Positions 6,177 through 8,495 of a stretch of 8,495 nucleotides of DNA are shown here, piece after piece. The stretch's first letter is position 1. Each line of letters opens with the position of its first letter. The stretch spans positions 1 to 8,495 of the forward strand of contig JADFZC010000094.1 of the NCBI GenBank assembly GCA_015232735.1, written 5' to 3'. The translations under genes were made by a program, and so were the position numbers. The notes below the pieces were generated by a model, which did no database searches, was not told the DNA's origin, and saw only the letters and a list, made by a program, of their open reading frames with translations. Origin of the DNA: Oligoflexales bacterium. Its GTDB lineage: Bacteria > Bdellovibrionota > Oligoflexia > Oligoflexales > Oligoflexaceae.

Positions 6177-6917
6177 ATGAAAAATAAAAAAGGGAAGACA
6201 GATCTTACAATATGTCCCACATGTGGAGAAAAGAGGTCTGTGAGCGACATGATCCCCGGAGAGTTAATCCGTCCTTCAATTCGTTCCTACATCAATAAGT
6301 TTTTTCCAGATTGGACTTCTGATCAAAAAATATGTATCAATGATTTGATTCGGTTTAGAGCTGAATATGTCAGTGAAATTTTACGTAAAGATACCGGAGA
6401 GCTTTCGCTCCTTGATGAATCTCTGGTGAATCATATCAAGAACCAGGTCTCAGTGGTTAAAGAGACTGCTGAATCACAACAGACTCGACTCACATTCGGC
6501 GACATGGTTGCCGATGCCATGGCCAAGTTTGGGGGTAGTTGGAGTTTTATTATTTGCTTTGCCTCAATAATTTTTGTATGGATCATCTTCAATTCCATTA
6601 AATTTTTGGATAGACCTTTTGATCCCTATCCATATATCCTTTTAAATCTGGTTCTCTCATGTCTCGCAGCGTTACAGGCACCAATTATTATGATGAGTCA
6701 GAATCGTCAGGAGGAGCGTGATCGCAATCGGAGTGAAAGCGACTACCTGATTAATTTAAAGGCTGAGCTTGAGGTGAGACAGCTTCATGAAAAACTGGAT
6801 CATATTCAAACGCATCAATGGCAGAGGCTTCTTGAGATTCAGCAGATACAGACTGATCTAATGACAGAACTTCTTCAACTACGCCGGTTTCACGAAAAAA
6901 GTGAAAAAAATGTTTGA
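6177..6917 (+). CDS. DUF1003 membrane protein with N-terminal CxxC motif
   Basis: The 246-residue product carries a clear DUF1003 core: FGDMVADAMAKFGGSWSFI (107-125), FDPYPYILLNLVLS (148-161), AALQAPIIMMSQNRQEERDR (164-183) and a SDYLINLKAELE tail. Two membrane segments are likely at about 122-142 and 152-172. The C-terminal 190-240 region is charged and heptad-like (ELEVRQLHEKL and LLEIQQIQTDL), suggesting a coiled coil. The N-terminus has CPTC (Cys13, Cys16) and a further Cys53 in QKICINDL; together these could bind a metal or be a partial zinc ribbon. The biochemical role of DUF1003 proteins is not established. The ATG at 6177 is preceded by AAAGGG at 6161-6166 and GAGAG closer in. The gene is convergent with the protease gene, 47 bases apart, with no obvious terminator between. 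Confidence 0.92.
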   Translation: MKNKKGKTDLTICPTCGEKRSVSDMIPGELIRPSIRSYINKFFPDWTSDQKICINDLIRFRAEYVSEILRKDTGELSLLDESLVNHIKNQVSVVKETAESQQTRLTFGDMVADAMAKFGGSWSFIICFASIIFVWIIFNSIKFLDRPFDPYPYILLNLVLSCLAALQAPIIMMSQNRQEERDRNRSESDYLINLKAELEVRQLHEKLDHIQTHQWQRLLEIQQIQTDLMTELLQLRRFHEKSEKNV

Positions 6918-6964
6918 ATTGTTCATGGTATTAGGCAATTTATGAATTGAACCGCAAAGTACTG

Positions 6965-8452
6965 CTACTGCTTAATAATCACGAAAAAGTATTGACGAGA
7001 TCTTTCAACTCTTAATAATAGGCGGTTTTTGCCATTTGCATATTTATCAAAGTCTTTGGAATTTTCAATCTTGTTTCCATTACAGCTTAAAATGACATCG
7101 CCAATCCTTATCCCGGCTTTAAAAGCTACACCTCGCCTGTCGATCTCAATTACCACTGCACCATATTTGCTTTCAAAATTAAATCTTCTGGCTAGTGTTT
7201 GATTGACAGTTTCAAGGATCATTCCAAAGAATAGGTTACCTTCATTGGTCAGCATCTTCTCTTTATCAGGTGAATAGCTTTCTACTTTCAAATTTACTGT
7301 CCTTTGTTTTCCATTTCTGAAGATTGCAAGTTTTATACTGCTCCCTGGTTTAACAAGTCCTACAGTCGTCACTAAATCGGTGGAATTTACAACATTTTTT
7401 CCGTCCACGGATATTATCACATCGCCAGGCTCTATATCCGCTTTATATGCGGGACCGCCTTTAACGACATTCGATACGAGAACTCCGGAAGTGCCCTCCG
7501 GAATACCCAAATCCTTGGCGATCTCTTCATTCAAATCCATTATCTGAACACCAATATAGCCACGTTCTATTTTTCCATTGTTAATTAATTCCTGTGCAAT
7601 TACCCTAGCCAAATTCGAGGGTACTGCCATTCCAATTCCAGCGTAACCACCAGATTGGGAATATATTGCCGTGTTTATCCCAATTACCTGCCCATAAATG
7701 TTTAAGAGAGGACCACCGCTGTTTCCGGGGTTGATAGCCGCATCTGTCTGTATAAAATTCCCTATTTTTGCAATATCTAAAGGACCTCGTTTAATTGCTG
7801 AAACAACTCCAAAAGTAACGCTTGCCTCAAGTCCAAATGGAGCACCAAGCGCAAGAACAAAGTTGCCAGGCCTGATGGCATCAGAATCACCCAATGCTAT
7901 GGATGCCAATGCGGATTTATTAAAGCTTTTATCAGAAATTTGAACAACAGCAATATCGGTATTTGGATCCGAGCCAAGAACTTTGCCCTTATAATTTTTT
8001 CCATCTGAAAGTTTTAAATTAATTTCCTTGGCGTCTTGAACAACATGGTTGTTTGTCAGAATATATCCTTTATCCAAATCTATAATGAATCCCGAACCTA
8101 TTCCAACTATCTCCGGTGTGGGTAATTTACCCATATTATTTTCATTGCCATGCCCCCTTGGAACGTCGAAAAAGGGATTGTCCGGACCAAAAAAAAATTG
8201 AAATGGATCAAACAGGTTAACTGTGGCGTTTTCATCAGGCTTTTTAAATGAGACCAAAACAATGGCCTTGCCTGCCTGTTTTGCGATTTTATTTAGTCCT
8301 CTGGAAATTTTTTCCAGCTCCACCGTATTTTCATCTGTAACCGAAACAGCGCTTGCCGGCGGTAGATTATAAGAGGAACACCTGCAGGAGGCGCTGAATA
8401 CAAACACTGAATACACAACTAAAAAATTCAATATTAAATGCAATTTACACAT
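6965..8452 (-). CDS. degQ: HtrA/Deg-family (DegP/DegQ-like) periplasmic serine protease, two PDZ domains
   Basis: With the ATG at 8452 the product is 495 residues, normal for Deg proteases. An N-terminal export signal (about 5-22) is followed by Cys23; FSASC fits a loose lipobox, so it may be a lipoprotein rather than a soluble periplasmic protein. The trypsin-like domain has the full triad: His136 (LTNNHVV), Asp166 (NTDIAVV) and Ser245 (NPGNSGGPLL). A Phe/Pro-rich stretch at 81-96 (FDPFQFFFGP) corresponds to the LA-loop region of Deg proteases. PDZ1 is about 297-390 (GYIGVQ, PAYKADIEPGDVI) and PDZ2 about 406-490 (GVAFKAGIRIGDVIL). Such enzymes degrade or refold damaged envelope proteins and are often induced by envelope stress. 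A longer TTG start at 8476 exists but overlaps the ribosome site. The promoter lies outside the window. Confidence 0.95.
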   Translation of the reverse strand: MCKLHLILNFLVVYSVFVFSASCRCSSYNLPPASAVSVTDENTVELEKISRGLNKIAKQAGKAIVLVSFKKPDENATVNLFDPFQFFFGPDNPFFDVPRGHGNENNMGKLPTPEIVGIGSGFIIDLDKGYILTNNHVVQDAKEINLKLSDGKNYKGKVLGSDPNTDIAVVQISDKSFNKSALASIALGDSDAIRPGNFVLALGAPFGLEASVTFGVVSAIKRGPLDIAKIGNFIQTDAAINPGNSGGPLLNIYGQVIGINTAIYSQSGGYAGIGMAVPSNLARVIAQELINNGKIERGYIGVQIMDLNEEIAKDLGIPEGTSGVLVSNVVKGGPAYKADIEPGDVIISVDGKNVVNSTDLVTTVGLVKPGSSIKLAIFRNGKQRTVNLKVESYSPDKEKMLTNEGNLFFGMILETVNQTLARRFNFESKYGAVVIEIDRRGVAFKAGIRIGDVILSCNGNKIENSKDFDKYANGKNRLLLRVERSRQYFFVIIKQ

Positions 8453-8461
8453 ACATTGTAT

Positions 8462-8467
8462 CCTCCA
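8462..8467 (-). promoter_or_regulatory. Ribosome-binding site that fixes the protease start
   Basis: TGGAGG on the minus strand lies nine bases before the ATG at 8452-8450. It is inside the coding sequence if the TTG at 8476 were used, so the ATG is preferred. A second ATG at 8456-8454, out of frame, is only five bases from this site and would encode just three residues (Met-Tyr-Val) before a TAA. Confidence 0.65.
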
Positions 8468-8495
8468 GGAAATCAAAAATTTTGGTAAAAAATGA

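Noticed and set aside
6918..6964. Terminator between the DUF1003 and protease genes
   Set aside because: The only dyad (CAATT/AATTG) is short, AT-only in its core and lacks a T tract.
8453..8476. TTG start giving a 503-residue Deg protease
   Set aside because: It has no ribosome site of its own, and the strong TGGAGG lies inside it at the right distance from the ATG at 8452.

Overview
The window looks like a chromosomal segment of a Gram-negative bacterium of moderate GC content, most plausibly a Desulfobacterota (deltaproteobacterial) relative. That placement is an inference from a putative outer-membrane barrel, outer-membrane-type lipoproteins, a two-PDZ HtrA/Deg protease and a DUF1003 membrane protein. 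No rRNA, tRNA, CRISPR array, insertion sequence or phage gene was found.

Layout. (1) 1-2576, plus strand: the 3' part of a caspase-like protease gene whose product continues into a putative outer-membrane beta-barrel. It overlaps by ATGA a lipoprotein gene with a propeller-like sequence. The two look like one translationally coupled surface module. (2) 2572-2703: a short stop-free stretch without a start codon, whose stop overlaps the next start. It may be the tail of a lost gene. (3) 2700-4601, plus strand: an LtaS/MdoB-type membrane phosphoglycerol (or similar) transferase, clearly more AT-rich than the first two genes. (4) 4693-5298, minus strand: a Bcp/PrxQ-type peroxiredoxin with an N-terminal signal or anchor. 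(5) 5299-6176: an AT-rich, mostly non-coding stretch with several inverted repeats, one small hydrophobic protein gene on the minus strand (5688-5888), and two decayed-looking minus-strand reading frames. (6) 6177-6917, plus strand: a DUF1003 protein with an N-terminal CxxC motif. (7) 6965-8452, minus strand: an HtrA/DegP/DegQ-family periplasmic serine protease with two PDZ domains and a possible lipobox.

Shared theme (inference): almost every product acts in or on the cell envelope. These are a surface caspase-like protein, a surface lipoprotein, a headgroup transferase, an exported peroxide-detoxifying enzyme, a quality-control protease and small membrane proteins. Only the first two are physically coupled. 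The rest are separated or convergent and need not be co-regulated. The most unusual item is the caspase-barrel fusion with its coupled lipoprotein. The most puzzling DNA is the 5.4-6.15 kb stretch, where the small membrane gene's frame continues past its TGA for 82 more sense codons.
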